Below, piece by piece: positions 1-14,079 of a DNA stretch of 64,000 nt; the stretch's first letter is position 1, and every line of letters begins with the position of its first letter. Under the pieces are notes generated by a model, which searched no databases, was not told the DNA's origin, and saw nothing but the letters and a program-made list of their open reading frames with translations. The position numbers and the translations under genes are program-made. The DNA is from Anthostomella pinea (taxonomy: Eukaryota; Ascomycota; Sordariomycetes; Xylariales; Xylariaceae): positions 4,154,001 through 4,218,000 of the forward strand of contig CAUWAG010000018.1 in assembly GCA_963556695.1 (NCBI GenBank). The letters run 5' to 3'.

Positions 1-540
1 AAGCGCGCTTTCGAGGCCGGCCGACAGGAGGCCAACACGAGAATCGGTCCCAAGCGAATCCACACCGTCCGCACCCGTGGCGGCAACTCCAAGTTCCGCG
101 CCCTCCGTCTCGACTCGGGTAACTTCGCCTGGGCCTCCGAGGGCTGCACCCGCAAGACCCGTGTCATCGTCGTCGCCTACCATCCCTCCAACAACGAGCT
201 GGTCCGAACCAACACCCTGACCAAGTCCGCCGTTGTCCAGATCGACGCCGCCCCCTTCCGCCAGTGGTACGAGGCCCACTACGGACAGGCTCTCGGCCGC
301 AGACGCCAGCAGAAGACCGGCAAGGAGGAGGAGCCCGCCAAGAAGAGCAAGGCCGTTGAGCGCAAGCAGGCCGAGCGCTTCGCCGCCCAGGGCAAGGTCG
401 AGAACGCCCTTGAGAAGCAGTTCGAGGCCGGTCGCATATTCGCCGTCATCGCCAGCCGACCCGGCCAGAGCGGCCGCTGCGACGGCTACATCCTCGAGGG
501 TGAGGAGCTCGCCTTCTACCAGCGCAAGCTGCACAAGTAG
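1..540 (+). CDS. RPS8: 40S ribosomal protein eS8 (RPS8), 3' part
   Basis: This is the C-terminal 179 residues of small-subunit ribosomal protein eS8; the window begins inside the gene and frame 1 is open from base 1. eS8 is a structural protein of the cytosolic 40S subunit. The reading frame begins [16 protein letters not shown] and carries the conserved family stretches [30 protein letters not shown] and [13 protein letters not shown]. It ends [21 protein letters not shown] with TAG at 538-540, the usual eS8 terminus. No intron is seen in this part. Codon use is strongly C-ending, as expected of a highly expressed fungal gene. The start and 5' exons lie outside the window. The identification is very safe. 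Confidence 0.97.
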   Translation, partial: KRAFEAGRQEANTRIGPKRIHTVRTRGGNSKFRALRLDSGNFAWASEGCTRKTRVIVVAYHPSNNELVRTNTLTKSAVVQIDAAPFRQWYEAHYGQALGRRRQQKTGKEEEPAKKSKAVERKQAERFAAQGKVENALEKQFEAGRIFAVIASRPGQSGRCDGYILEGEELAFYQRKLHK

Positions 541-2118
541 ACGGCACGCTAGGTGGTGTTGTCACGCATGGGAAGTTTCTTGAGGTCGTCGTTGTTGCGA
601 TATTACCCGCACTGGAACTGGTGTTCATGGATTCTGCTCATATTCAGCATGGAATGGGATCACGAGTTTCTACTAGTTTCGGATCAATAAAAGATCATCA
701 ATAAGTACCTCCGATGGACTGCCATATATCTCTGATGCATTGTGGTCTAAAGGTCTTTACTAGTGGAGTTCCACATGACTGATGTCCCAATGTCCATCGA
801 CTACTGCAATTCACCCTCATCGCCTGAAAACACCCCTCCACTGGTGACCAAGCTGATGTGAAACTGGTGAGAAGTCAAGTTGCTGTATGCTTTCACCATA
901 TTGTTTTGATCCCCAGGCGCTCTATGACAAACGTACGGCAATGCACTCCTGATGATTTCCGCCCCCACTAATAACTGTTACTCAATAGGCATGGCAGCAG
1001 CAGCATTGTGGAAATGGGAGCATCGTGGTAAAAGTCTGGCATGAGAAAACTTTGCTATCGCAAGCTTTTTCTATGCATAGATTGTACTTACCTAGGTCCC
1101 TAAGGTACTTGGTAATATGCTCCATCCTGTTGCTCATACGGGTAGAGCGCATCGCGGAACGCTTGCCATGTCCCATCGTCCTTGAGAATTTGGTGGAACA
1201 CGCTGCTAGACAGCTTCCCATAGACGTTGAATACTGCAACGAACCAACCAACCAACAAACCACCGGTAGAACGCCTCGCCTCGTTGGACTGCTTCTGTCA
1301 TGGTTCCACCCCTCATAAATAAGACTGTACGAACCTAGGTAATGTTTCTCAAAATTCTGTTCAGATGAGTCTATCGGATTTTGAAACGATTCACGGGCTT
1401 ATGATCTGCCAGATACACTCGGTCCTTCAAACCACTCTCGTTCAGTTAGGAAACCACCTATCTACTCCTGTCCTCTCGATCACGTCTCACAAAATGCCCA
1501 CAAATATACAAGATATTACATGAAACTCAGGTCCCAAGAAGTTCAACTCGTCTGGTCATGAAAGAATCTGGTATTCGTGGACTCCTACAGGTCGTGTTCT
1601 ATACAATACTCCCTTTACCCCTTCATGGGTGTAAAGGCATCCAGTTCTCTATGACATGCATGCAATCCGGCCGTCGTCTCTTTACTTGAGAATATCAAGT
1701 TGATCATCCACTCCGCTTCTCCAAATGCCTTCCCTTTACATAGAGTCCGCATGGGAGTGATACAGAGAGGTCAGCCAGGCAGAAGAAGACAAGGGGATAG
1801 CTTCATCCCTTGTCCCTTCTTCTTAACTCCCGAAGCTAGCCGGACCGTCCAGCTAGCAAATGATTTGACGCCAGCTGTGCAAAACTGCGTCTCTTACTTT
1901 CGTTGCGCCAGCGATGAGGTACAGGTGCGAAGAAACGAGTATTATGTCCCCGGGCCCAACTGTAGTGGGCTGGGCCCTTGCCTTTTCCATCATGTAAGAT
2001 CGTAGTTCGTCGTGTAAGCGGACTCGAAAGACAACATTCCATCCGGCCCGGCCAGTACACAGCACAGGAGGGTCGTAGGAATAGATTTGTACAGAGCCAG
2101 GTTGAAGGCCAGAGCAGC
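541..2118. other. Intergenic region between convergent genes
   Basis: This holds the 3' flank of eS8 (an AATAAA-like motif near 686-691) and the 3' flank of the TBC gene. Short open frames here have no recognisable family features and look like chance. No RNA gene or repeat was recognised. Confidence 0.6.
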
Positions 2119-5005
2119 TCAAGCAAATTGGCGCTTGAGATCTTGCCATTTCCTCTGGAGCGTCTCGTGCGATGAGTTAATCTGTACGTACTAGTCAGTC
2201 TCCAGGTATCCGAAGCGTGGACGTATTGAACATACCTCTGCATACTTCATCTTGGTCAGCACGAGCTGCTCCTCAAGCTCCGACAGCTCTTTTTCGAGTC
2301 GCTGGTTATCTTCATGAACCTTCTCGTTCCGCTTTACAAGATCGTCACGCTCGAGCTGCCAGGCCTGCTCTATCTCCTCGGGCTGCCTCTCAATGACATT
2401 GCGTAGCTCCTTGACTTGTCCGTCGAGACTCTCGTTCTTATCTTTGAGTTCCTCGTTCTCAACCTTGGTATGCACCAAATCTGTTGCCATTCCGGTTTGC
2501 TCGCGATCGCTGGCCTCGATGCGCTCTTCGAGTTTACGGACCTTGATGGCTAGACTTATGTTGGAAGACTTGAGCTGCTCCAGCTCCTCCTCCCGATCCT
2601 TTTCAGCACGGGTCTTCTCTTCCCATTCCGCTGTGTAGACCTTCAGGAGCTCCGGGGTAACCTTCACCTCGCACGCGTCTCGGACCAGTTGGTCGGCTCG
2701 GTAAACCTCCTTGTCAATATTGGAAGAACTGCTGCCAAAGAAGCCGTTCTCAAGGATGCTGCCGGCGCTTGGTGACTGATCGATGTAGATATCGAACACT
2801 TTGTCCTTGAGGAAGCTTGTCAACTGCGACATATCCGACATGCCTAACAATGTTGAAGCATTCTTCTGCATGAGAACAATGCCAAATCTAAGGATTGCTG
2901 ATAAGCCCTCGGAGAATATCAGGTCGTAGATCCTGAGTACAAGCTGGAGAGGAAACCTGTAGGCGAACAGAGTGAGGAACCACTGGGTCGCATATAGGTG
3001 AGGCGATATGCTCCGGCGGTGTAGGTGGCAGTAGAGAGCCGGCTCGAAATCCTCCAGTAAGCGCTCAAACTGAAAGAGGTGCATGTGAAGGCCTGGCATG
3101 TCCTGGATGAAGAGGTCGCGCAGCTTGTATTGGTTCATGAGCCGAACCAGAAGACAGAACGCTTCCTCCTCTGGCATGTTGAAAAGGAGTGGCATGATCA
3201 GGAAGTTCATGCCCTGCGCATACCCAACTCCTTCGTCGAACAGTGCATAGGCTTTGCACACACCAAACAAGCCCTCTTGCAGCCCTGCAGCGGCGACGTG
3301 CTTCGAATAACTCGTTCTGGCGCCCAAGTCTCTCCGGATAACCTTCTCAAGCTTCTGTAGCGCGGCTGCATCCTCTTTCTCCTTCTTCTTCCTTTGTGCC
3401 GCAGCCAAAGCTTGAGATTTCAGCACAGCCTCGGTCGGCTCAGGGGATGTGGTTGGTGACTTCTTGCCACTAGCACCAGAGAGTTCAGACACAACCGACG
3501 ACGCAGAGGATGCCACTACTTCCTTATCAGTGTTGAGATTGCCGTTGCTCGAAAGGCTGGCCGATGTCCCGTTGCTGTTCCTATTCTTTTCCTTCTCGGT
3601 ACCTCGAGCCGCCAAGTCTCTGTATACCATCTCCAGCTCTTCGTTCTTACTTTGAGCAAGTACCTGCCAGACGACACCACGGATTACGGTTGGTATACCT
3701 GTTGCAATTGCTTTGGTGAGTTCCTCAGAGCTCGTCCTTGCAACGGCAGTCGGCCCTTCGTACACGACTGATTGCCACAAATCCCAGTCAATCTGGGCAT
3801 CGGACATTGCCGAGGGGCCAGCAGAGACGCCCGAGACTGTGCCTGGGGCAAGGTTCGCATTCGTACCAGGAGGCAATGGCGATAACGGGGGCTGAGAGAC
3901 ATTGGCATCTGGGCCGTTCTCGCCTGCTGGGCTCGTTGCGCCCATGGTTGATGACCGTGAGATCAGGTTGGCAACCCCTGGAGACTTTTCGTCCTCGCTC
4001 GGGGTCAAGGAAATCCCAGCCTCCTCTCTCATCCGTACCATCTTGAACCTGTCCTTCAGGCTGTTCCGGGCTGGACGGGGCCTACCATTCGTACTGCCAC
4101 CTTCATTTTCTTCCTCGAGTCTGCCTAGCATCATCTCGGGATTGCTAGTCAATGTGGCAATCGAGCTTGCCGTATTTCTCCTGGGAGAACCAGGGGGCGG
4201 TGATGTAACGGGTTCTTTCTGTGTCGAATTCCGAGATAGCCAGGCGAATGGACTACTAATCTTCCGGGATTGGGGAGGTGCTGCTGCTGATGTAGCCGCA
4301 GACGTAGTTGGAGTGATGGTGGAAGGGGTAGGCGTTATGTTGGGACTGAGCTTGGGGGGCGATTCGGTGTTCGAGGGAGACCATGGCATTGCAGGTAGTG
4401 AGTTGGTGATATTACTCAGTGAAAGCTTCTTTGACGGTTGCTTCTCTACGACCACCGGTACCTCTTCAGCAGGCTTGCCATTTGTCGCATTCTCGAGTAT
4501 CCAGGACTTTGAATGCTGATCTTTGGGCAGCTCGTTTGGTGATTCGTCACCAAGATCGACATTGTCTAGGGATGCGTTTGAAAGCCGCTTTGAGGTCTTC
4601 GTGGACTCTGTGGCCGAGCCGTTGACTTGCTGTGTGGTCTCCTCCTTCTCGTCCACCATGTCCACATTCACTTTTGCTTGTACAGGCGGGCTGTCTGGGG
4701 CCTCTGAAGTGGCATCTGTTTCGCTGCTCATGGGTCGCGAAGGCTTCGATTGGGAGACTGAGCGTTTCGTCAGGGATCGGACGGACCCGGTATCGACGGC
4801 ATCTTCGAATGTGTCCTATACGTGTGGTCAGTTTGGATTGATTGGCTAATCACAGCCTGCGACTGTGCAACTGGACATGCTGCCTCCGACTGAGGGGGCA
4901 CTCATAAGCGGACGGTCTACGTACCGTGTCCTTGTCCGAAACATCTGGCGACTCTTCCCCAACTTGGTAGCTAGGCTGGTCAATCGGCTCTTCGTGCACC
5001 GACAT
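2119..5005 (-). CDS. TBC-domain Rab GTPase-activating protein, GYP5-like
   Basis: This is a probable Rab GAP of the Gyp5/EVI5 type, which stimulates GTP hydrolysis on Rab/Ypt proteins in ER-Golgi and exocytic traffic. Three exons are inferred: 5005-4925, 4815-2236 and 2181-2119, giving 907 aa. The N-terminal 390 residues are Ser/Pro/Thr-rich and low complexity. The TBC domain spans about residues 394-710 and shows both catalytic fingers: the Arg motif in IPTVIRGVVWQ and the Gln motif in GYAQGMNF. A Ser-rich insertion of about 95 residues lies between the first TBC helix and YSKHV. Residues 730-890 form a coiled coil. The first exon adds MSVHEEPIDQPSYQVG in phase with DTFEDAVDTGSV. The last exon replaces a read-through tail with INSSHETLQRKWQDLKRQFA. 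The family is certain; the exact Rab substrate is not known. Confidence 0.9.
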
Positions 5006-8000
5006 GTTGGCAGGTGATGGTACGGGGTGAACGAGTGTCTGTTGGAGTCCGACCGAATACTAGGTCCAGAGGTGGCGGCGGCAGTTGTTTGCAGTGCAGT
5101 ATCTAAAGGAGCCTCGACCATGGGCAGTGGGTTCATGTGCTGGTCAGGAGGTAGGTAAGGGTATCTGCATAGACAATGCAACGTAGGAGGGAGAGAAGGG
5201 CGACCTAGCAGCGGGCGGGCGGACAGCTCTGGGGATGTTGGTCGGCCGCTCAAAGAAAGACAGAAAGGAAGATGTCGAGAAAGAAGTACTGCTTGAACGG
5301 CGTCAGCACCGGGAGTTGTTGGCGGTCTTAGGGAAAGGGACAGGAGCATGAAAGAAGTGAAATTGAGAGGTGCTCGGTTCAGGTGTCGTTTGTCCTGAGA
5401 GCGTTGGTGCGGGTGGTGACTGGCAGGGGTCGATCGATCTGCGCCGGCGTAGATTCTGCTAGGATCTGGAAATCATTCCATGCACTTGAAGGAACTTCCA
5501 GTAAAGGAACATGAACACGAACCAAACGGACTCCGGTGTCTGCAGTGTTTGCTCAACCCTCAACCCTCGACCTGGCAATGGTCACACAGCAATTCGGTCG
5601 GTGTGAGCGTGCTGGCGTGGTGAGGTTCGCAGTCCTGGCCGCCAGGCTGCTCGGAACACGCCAAGCATGGGCCGGCAAGGCACTAATAGCAGGTACCTTT
5701 TAGCGGCACCTCCATCGCGTCCTCAGGCTCGGGAACTGTGGCGCTAGCACGACGCCCGCTGATTCCTGAACCCGACCTGCCGACTCACCGTCCAGGGGTT
5801 TATTTAAGTGGGGGAAGGAGGGCCGCATTCGTTTCAATTTCCTATCAGACCATTCACCAACGTCCAGTGGTTCCCATCCACGACAGCCGTGCACTCGCCT
5901 CACACCAAATTCACGTACACTGGGACGCCACCGGACAAAAACATAGGCGCATACTTTAAATACGTGATGTTTGATCATCTCATCTGCATTCCTCAAAACG
6001 CTGTAAGACCATCACCTCCGGATCTCCAGCGGCATGGTTGCCCTGATTCTGCATCTGGCTGACGCATCATATGTTATTGGCAAGCCTACGCTGCTAAATA
6101 AAGATTTCAACCTCGAACAAGGTCAGCAAAGCTCGAGCGGGAGCATAGCATCAGATGTCAGCATTGTAAGCTTGCAGGAACGACAGCATCCTCCAAGATG
6201 AGGAATGGAAGACTTGATGACTCGGCTATCTCAGCCGACTACCTAGACGGCTGGTCCCATAATCAAGAGCCAACTTTGCATACACCGGCTGCCTGGTACG
6301 GTACGTTGCCTACAAGCCATGCGGCCTCTATTTTCAGCCTCTTCCAGCCTCTTTCAGCCTCTTCGAAACATACAGTCAACCAATCAGCACTGTCCAGGTG
6401 CACCGCTATCGTCCCGGTCATATGGGACGGCAGACTCACCTCAGTGCTGCCGATATCACCCAAGCCGTTTCAACACGTGTTGCAAGCTCTAGTTAGCTCC
6501 CGCCTGGCGCTGCGTTTCCAGCGACGGCACCGATCTACAGGATTGCATTGGGATTGGCCGAAATGCTGATTCCATCCTCCAAGCTTCGGTGGTCATTGGG
6601 TAGGTAGGATCCGATATGTCGGTTTGCCTTCATTGGGGGCTGCCTCGTCTTGTCAGCCTCCTCATTCCAGCTACAGGCTGCGTGGCCACTATACCACCTC
6701 AGATCATTCATGATGGCTTTATTGACCAGGCACGATTATCCAAGCCCATGGTATCATTCGTCAAATCTTCTTATCGTCTCTGCCAGGGACCGTGACTGCT
6801 ATCAAATTAGCTGACAGTGAAAGTTCCATCGTCAGCTATAGGGGCATCACATGACTCATGGCAGCAGAGACTTGTCGTGGCGCAAGGCCGTGAACCTTAT
6901 CACCATTAGAGTTCACGCTTGTGTTGACCTCGGGAGCTCAACCAGTAGTCGCGCGGGTTGGGAGAAACTCTCTCAACCACGTGACCAAATGGTTTGTCGG
7001 CTGACGGTCAGAGTGGTGGCTGGCAGCGAGCCAGGCTGAAGCTGAAGGTCATCTTCGACCTGTGCACAGTAGGTAAAGGTGTCCTCGGTTGTCGAATATG
7101 TCGTCCACCATATCAGCTCTGCCCTCTTGATCTTTTTCTCCGTCCCTGGAAACTAGGGTCTTTGTCGTACTCACTTTCGTTTATTACGGGTCTCAAGGGC
7201 TAAGCAGCAGGAGACAAGGCTGGTACAATATACCGCAACGAGTCCGTGATGATCGCAATGGTCAACATGATTGCTGAGGACGCGGATGGAAGCTGTTACC
7301 TTGGTTTCAAGAAACCCACGCTGCAGCACCAACGAGCCTTATTGGACTGATATCTCAACGAAAGGTCAGACACTACTCATCCTCGACCTGCCCTAGCCGC
7401 TGGAAGAACTAGGAGCGGACCTGACCACCCACTGTCTATCGACTTTTGATATAATAGTGCACCCACTTGTCCGGCCTGTGTCAGCTGAAGTTCCTAGCGC
7501 ACTAAGTCGGCCAAGGCATGGTCACCACCGACACCCTGGGCATCGACAAAATGGTTCGTGGGGGGCGGGAATCATGAGGATGGCAGCTTTGTGTATTGGT
7601 CCGAGGACCTGCGAGGCGCCGTCATCATCATGGAGAGCAGAGACACAATGGAGGAGAAGTACACGTGTTCCAGCTTCGGCGATATTTTCCGCCAGGAGGA
7701 AGTTGGCGGATAGTCTGGAAAACAACGGGCTCAGCAGGGCAGTGTGCGAACCGCAGGAGGAGTGGACGGGAAACTTCGACGTATCATTCAGGTCTGGTAT
7801 GATGACGAGAGGGAATGTCGAGATATTATGGAGGCAACGATGTGATGATCGTGACTAAGGAAATAGCCCGATGAGCCTTATTGAATAAGATATCCACAAC
7901 ACTCAGGGGAAAGCATTGTGGCCGTAATCCAGCCCATGGTAGGAGCACTGTGTCGAGACCAGGACTTGAAGACATTCCATTGCCTTTGTCAGAATGAGGT

Positions 8001-8473
8001 CAATCCGTTCGCCTACATAAGGCAAACATCAAGAAGTCTGATAGCCAATGCGACCTGCTCTCACCAGCGAAGAAACCTCATTCCCCTGTGGACCGTCAAC
8101 ACCGCAACCCAAGTAACAATAAGTGTACAGGGAATTACCTACACGCCTAGGCACTCGGATCTCGGGGCGATCTCCTACATTGGTCAACCTGAGCAGAAAG
8201 AAGGCAAACACGTCTTGTTTTCAACATCCGGTCCACGTCGAAAGTTATCGTGCCTAAATGAAGGATTGTGTGTCAACTGGTAGTTGCATTTGATGTCAGC
8301 TGATAGGTATGGTTAGCACATAACATAGCCACAGCCCCATGCGCGCCACACAAAGTTGTCAACATTCCTGCCAGATCACTATCAAGCTTGCAAGTCACAA
8401 CAAAAATCGTGATCAAACTACAAAAGTTACAAAGGCAGAATAAAAGGTATAAGAGGAATTAAACCTCCAAAGA
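5006..8473. other. Long gene-poor region upstream of the TBC gene
   Basis: The first 700 bases are the probable promoter and 5' leader of the minus-strand TBC gene. No gene could be supported in the rest. Near 7518-7700 a short stretch reads like protein in one plus frame (GNHEDGSFVYWSEDLRGAVI) before a stop. It may be the remains of a small decayed gene, but no family was recognised. Confidence 0.45.
8442..8445 (-). terminator. Probable Pol III terminator of tRNA-Ala
   Basis: TTTT on the minus strand, 29 bases beyond the tRNA 3' end, is the first run of four or more T downstream. Confidence 0.5.
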
Positions 8474-8545
8474 TGGACTCGCGGGGAATCGAACCCCGGA
8501 CCACTCCCATGCTAAGGGAGTATTATACCACTAAACCACAAGCCC
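8474..8545 (-). tRNA. tRNA-Ala (anticodon AGC)
   Basis: Read on the minus strand, 72 nt fold into a standard cloverleaf. The 7-bp acceptor stem is GGGCTTG with CGAGTCC. There is a short D arm, an anticodon stem CTCCC/GGGAG with loop TTAGCAT (anticodon AGC, alanine), and a T arm containing GGTTCGATTCC (box B). No intron is present. A run of four T on the minus strand at 8445-8442 is a plausible Pol III terminator. It lies only about 560 bp from the AT-rich block. Confidence 0.95.
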
Positions 8546-9102
8546 GTGATTAATAAAGAGATTCATTGATACTACTCTACATGAAGGGTGTATGATCATT
8601 CGCCTAAAATCGCCCTGCTTGGTCCAATCACGTACAAACGATTGCCTCGGCTAGGTCGTGTCCTTTGCAGCCCCGCCGAGTGGCTTGCGATCGGAATTCA
8701 AACCCCACTACGAGCCGTCGATATCTGTTGAATAGAAACCGGAGATAGACACCGGAAGATCTCCAGTGGGGCAGAGACGCACAGGGCATCTGACCCACCA
8801 AGAAGACAGATGATCAATCTCTGCACGCAGAGCAGAACAATCAATAGAATCAATCAAGATCCGTGTATTCAACAATACCTGTCAGATTTGAGTCAATCGT
8901 CAGTGTGAAGTGTGTGTGTGTGTATTCCGTCTGTCTAGAGTGTCCTTGTGCGACCGTGGCAGTTTTGTGCCAGAGGGGGCTGGATCAGGACGGAACAACT
9001 AGGTTCCGTTGTCTACCTGTCAAGGTGCCTTTTAGGCGTACCTTTAATCCAACAATACCACATATTAAGACCCCTACCCGACGCTGGTTCCAACATATAG
9101 TT
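8546..9102. other. Spacer between tRNA-Ala and the AT-rich block
   Basis: Base composition is ordinary up to about 9100. A short (TG)n run lies near 8911-8922. No gene is supported. Confidence 0.5.
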
Positions 9103-10329
9103 AGCGACCCCATCAATCCAAGCCGAATTAACTTGACTTAAGGCTTAACTTGACTTACCTTATAGTTTTAAAAATAACTTTGAATTAACTAAGTTAAGTT
9201 AACTTTATATTGACGTAATATCAATTAAGTTAAGTTTTAAAAACCTTAAATATCTTTATAAAGATTTGATTTATATAATATTAAGGCTTTAAAAGAATAG
9301 AGGTTTAAAGGTTTTATTTTAAACTATAATGACGTTTTTATACTTATCGAACTACTATTTAATTTAGCCTAGATTTAATAAATTAAAAAACGCATTAATA
9401 AGATATTAAAAAAGCCGAGTTAATTAGCTTATAGGCTAATTTATTAGCGGGTAAGTCTTTACTTTAGTCTTGTAATTATTTAATAATTACCTTATATACA
9501 CTCTTTTTCGCTTAATTTACTTTTAATAATGTTATCTACTTACTATTTATTTAAAAATTACTATCTAACGACTTTTTTCTACTTTTTATAGCGCTAAAAC
9601 GCGCGTTATACGCCTTAACGGGTTACGATATAATAATAAATTACAAATTAAACTCTCTTAATTTTTAAGAATATAACCTAGTAATAGTTCCTTTGATTCT
9701 TATTATAAAATATCGAAAATATCTTTATCACGTAGTTAAAGAAATAATACTACGTTTAATATTTTATTTTTACCTAAGAGGGTATAAAGATGTTTTGAAA
9801 TAACAAAGGCTTTTTACTTTATCTATATTAATGTTTGTAAAATTGAAACATTTAAAATATAAGCAATTATTAATGCTTTAAAACATTCTAAACAGGATTT
9901 ATAAATACTATTAGTTATAAAGTAATCCTAGGGTTTTAAAAGTCTCGTTATAATGCCCTTTCTATTAATAGACTTTTAAAATAGTTAAATAACGGCCTTA
10001 ATATATTTGACGTCTATTAATAGATATAAGCACACGTTATAAAAAAGCTAGTTATTATAAGAATATGTATAAAAATTGATAATTACTTATCAATATATTA
10101 TAATTTACATCCTACCTTTTTAAAATTCTATAGTCAACTATTTTTATCGTTTAATACTCCTTTTTAACTATTAACTTACTTAAAACCTAGTTATTAATTC
10201 GTTAATTATTATATATATTTAACATATTGTGAAGTTTAATAAAATTTATAAGGCTATTATAAAGTAAGTACGGAAATATTAGGTTAAAAATCTATTTTTT
10301 GATGTAAGATAGTATTTAAAAGGGCTTTA

Positions 10330-10719
<390 letters not shown>

Positions 10720-11417
10720 CCTTTTCCGTTACTACGTATATATACCGTCAAAGCGGTTATAAACACATATTAAAAAGCTTTATTTATCGCTTTATTTAAT
10801 GTAAATACTTTATGATAAAAGTAAACGTATAAAATAACTTTAAATATACTCATAGTTTATAATAATTGCTATTAACGTCGTAAAAAGGGTACGAAATAAC
10901 AAAAAGTTAAAAAATTATCAAAGTCGCGCTACGACGAATAGTTATAAACTTTATAGCCGCTATAAGACTTATTAGCGCTACCTTGAAAATGTTTTTAAAC
11001 TTTAAGCTTAACCGATCATAATAAGAAAGCTATTTAACGCGTATAAAACGGTCGTTTATATATATATATATAACTATTATTTAAACTTATTTTAGCTATA
11101 TTTCTTATCATTATATTTTATAAACCGACTAAGTAGTAGCTTAGTTTACATTTTTAACACGAATTTACTAGGTCGCATTTATTTAAAAGACGAATTATTA
11201 ATATATCTTAGTATTTAATATACCGGTTGAGTTTTATTTTATATATCTTATAAGAAATAAAATGCGAAAAATAAGTAGATCTTGTTAAAGATCTTAAAAA
11301 AGATTATGTCCGTTGTATTGAAAACTAAAAGCGAATATATTAATCGTACGATGTAAAAATACGAATAAAATTAAATTAATAAATTATATACTAATATTTA
11401 AGAGTAAATCATCGCGT

Positions 11418-11610
11418 TGTTACGACGGTGTACAGCTGTATACACCTTATTGAATGCTGAGTCATCAAGTCACGGGTAGATCAGATAAAGAGATTTGGAC
11501 CATATGTGCTGCAGCCTTGGCTGTATGCACAACTGTTCCTTTTGTCTCCCACCTTATTATTTTTTGAATATAACACTAGTATTCACCACACCGCTACAGA
11601 CTTCGTGACA
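11418..11610. mobile_element. GC-island insertion with short inverted ends (LTR- or MITE-like)
   Basis: This is a 193-bp island of normal composition inside the AT-rich block. Its ends are TGTTACGA and TCGTGACA, inverted copies with one mismatch. That is compatible with a solo LTR (TG...CA) or a small MITE. No clear target duplication was found (flanks cgcgt and gttgt), so the class is uncertain. Confidence 0.5.
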
Positions 11611-12909
11611 GTTGTATAATTTATAAAAGTTAATAAGTATAAAAAATAATAGCGGCAAATAAAGCTAGTTTATAAATTAAATTATAAACGTAAAAGATAA
11701 AAAGATCGGATAAGACTTCGGATTTATAACGATAATTTAACGTTAAGTTAAAATGTTAAAATAAAAAATCGTCGTCCATACAAAGCAGTACATCAGATAA
11801 ATCGAGCGATTATTATCGGCGTCGGCGTTAATCGCGGCGCTTCAAACGAGGAGATATTTAATTTTAATTTTAATTTAATTAATATTCGATTAAAGCCCTC
11901 TATAAACCTCGTAATACACGTATTAAAACATAAAATAATTATAGAATAAAGCGATTTTTAATCTATACTTAAAACATAAAAGATTTTTAATATTATTACT
12001 TACTTTGTTAATACTAATATTAATTAACGTTACCGCTTATTATAATATATCGTAAATTTAACGATTATATTAACGAAAATGTATTATTTTACTTAGTGAT
12101 AGTAGAAGAGGAAAACGGGATATATAATAATTAAGATTTTATATATTTAATAATGTTAATAATACGTTTCGTTCCTTATTAAAATTCTTTTCATTAATTT
12201 ACGTATTACTAATTACCGAGAAAGCGCTTTGATTAATGCTGTAATAATCAAATCTTAACATTGCCAATAACAACGTTAAATAATCAATTGAATAAGGGCG
12301 CGTACATTATTAAAAGTATATTATTAATATTATCGCTATAACCTTTATTTACAAGTAGGTAAGAATAAGCGATGAATTCTAGGGAAAATAGTTCTTTTAA
12401 TTATTAAAAATGTATTAAGTAATAATTTTTATCTGTTAAAGCTTCTAACTTCAAAATAAATTTTACAAGATCGTTATATTTATTAATATATAACGCCAGG
12501 TTTTGATTTTTAAAATTAATCAAATAGTGAATTCAAATAACGAAAAAGACCTCGAAAATACACTGTTATTAATTTACGAGTAACTTTTTATATACAATAT
12601 TAATCAAGGCGGGTTGAAAGGTCATAACGAAAAGATAGACAAGGTTTATAACAATGTATAATAAAGTTCGAGTACAATATTAACTATGTTTATAATTTCG
12701 CGCGGCCACATACTGATAACAATACATAAACAAGACTAAATTTTAATCTTAACGTTAGGAATTAAGCGTATATTTATATTATAGAGGACACTTTATAGCC
12801 GTTAAAGAATATATTATTATAATATAAAGGTAATAAAGTCAAGCCATTGAATATAATAGTTTTAATAAAAGAAGTAACGAATTACTTTACGACTATTTAA
12901 TAAGGTCTT

Positions 12910-13112
12910 TGTTGGAACAGGCTTGAACGATCAATCATAATACTCGAGTATGGGGTCAAGGTTATGATGTTGCTGATGGTTGGATTGGGAGGTCTAGCTG
13001 GACCTGAAGGTCTGGCTAAGTAACCTCGCAATCCGGTAACTATCTCTTATCTAATTATACATGTGGGTCTTGGTATAGATGGTTTGCAGGCTGGAATTGC
13101 ATAGATCCAACA
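12910..13112 (-). mobile_element. Solo LTR, TGTTGGA family (copy 1)
   Basis: This 203-bp element starts TGTTGGA and ends TCCAACA. It is flanked by the 5-bp direct repeat gtctt at 12905-12909 and 13113-13117. It is the reverse complement of the copies at 15362 and 62679. Short terminal inverted repeats, TG...CA ends and a 5-bp duplication are the marks of an LTR-retrotransposon solo LTR. Its normal base composition inside the AT-rich block shows that it arrived after most of the RIP. Confidence 0.85.
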
Positions 13113-13864
13113 GTCTTGATCCTATTAAGAAATCAAGCTTTAATATAAATTATATCACGCTATATGATCTATAGTAACTAATAGCTTCTTAGAAAAATAA
13201 TTTAAATAACGATATGTTTACGATACTAGCGCTAACTTGATAAACGTAGTTGAAATATAACTTTTATACCTTTAATGAATAAAGCTTAGAGTAAAAAAAA
13301 AACATAATAATACGAAGCTTACAAACATAGTCTCGTTCAAATACTTATAAGTAGAAAAAAGGGTTTAACGAAAATAAAGTGAACTTAAAAAAGTTTAAAA
13401 AGGGTTTAAATAATCTAAGAATAATTTTAAACGCGAGTATATAAAGCTATAAACGTATCGTAAACCGTTTAATAAATACCTGACTTATTAAGCAACTATT
13501 TTACTTAATTTAAAGAAACGTTTGAAAATATTTTCAAAAACTTTTCATTATTAGTAAAAATAAGTAAAGAAGAAAATATCTACTTGTTAAAAAAACAAAA
13601 ATGCCTATTTAATAAATAAGAACGTATTTAACGAAATTAATATAACACTACTTTAACCTTTGTTGCTTTAAAAAAGCTTTTTATTAATACTATGTTTAAA
13701 AAATACAACTCGTTTAAAAAAACAAAGCTAAAAAACAAAGCAACGAACCAAAAAACATTTAACTATTAGAAAACTAAATTTAATCTTAGAAAAACGTATT
13801 TATATAATAAAGTTTTTATTAAAAGTAATATCTTTACTTAATTCAAATAACGCTGGATATACTT

Positions 13865-14079
13865 TGTCACGGGGCAAGCAGAAGGTTTGGACGAAGATGC
13901 CCAGCAATGACCTTTGTTGAACAAACATACTTTGGTGAGGAGGGGAAGAAAGATCTGCAGCACCAGCTCAATCTGGTGGTGGGATAGATCATAAATCCCG
14001 ACCCACAATTATTTAGCTATCTGTGCGGCGGCAACTTGTCTGCCCTACCAACTACTTGATAGATAGTTGATCCATCACA
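13865..14079 (+). mobile_element. Solo LTR, TGTCACGGGG family
   Basis: A 215-bp GC island beginning TGTCACGGGG and ending GATCCATCACA. It is flanked by the exact 5-bp direct repeat tactt at 13860-13864 and 14080-14084. The TGTCAC start is common among Ty3-type LTRs. No internal retrotransposon domain is present. Confidence 0.85.

Noticed and set aside
3902..4519. 205-aa plus-strand open frame inside the TBC gene
   Set aside because: It is antisense to the Ser/Pro-rich part of the TBC protein and has no features of its own.
7457..7858. 133-aa open frame
   Set aside because: Composition looks random; a different frame over part of it looks slightly more protein-like but is stopped. No family was recognised.
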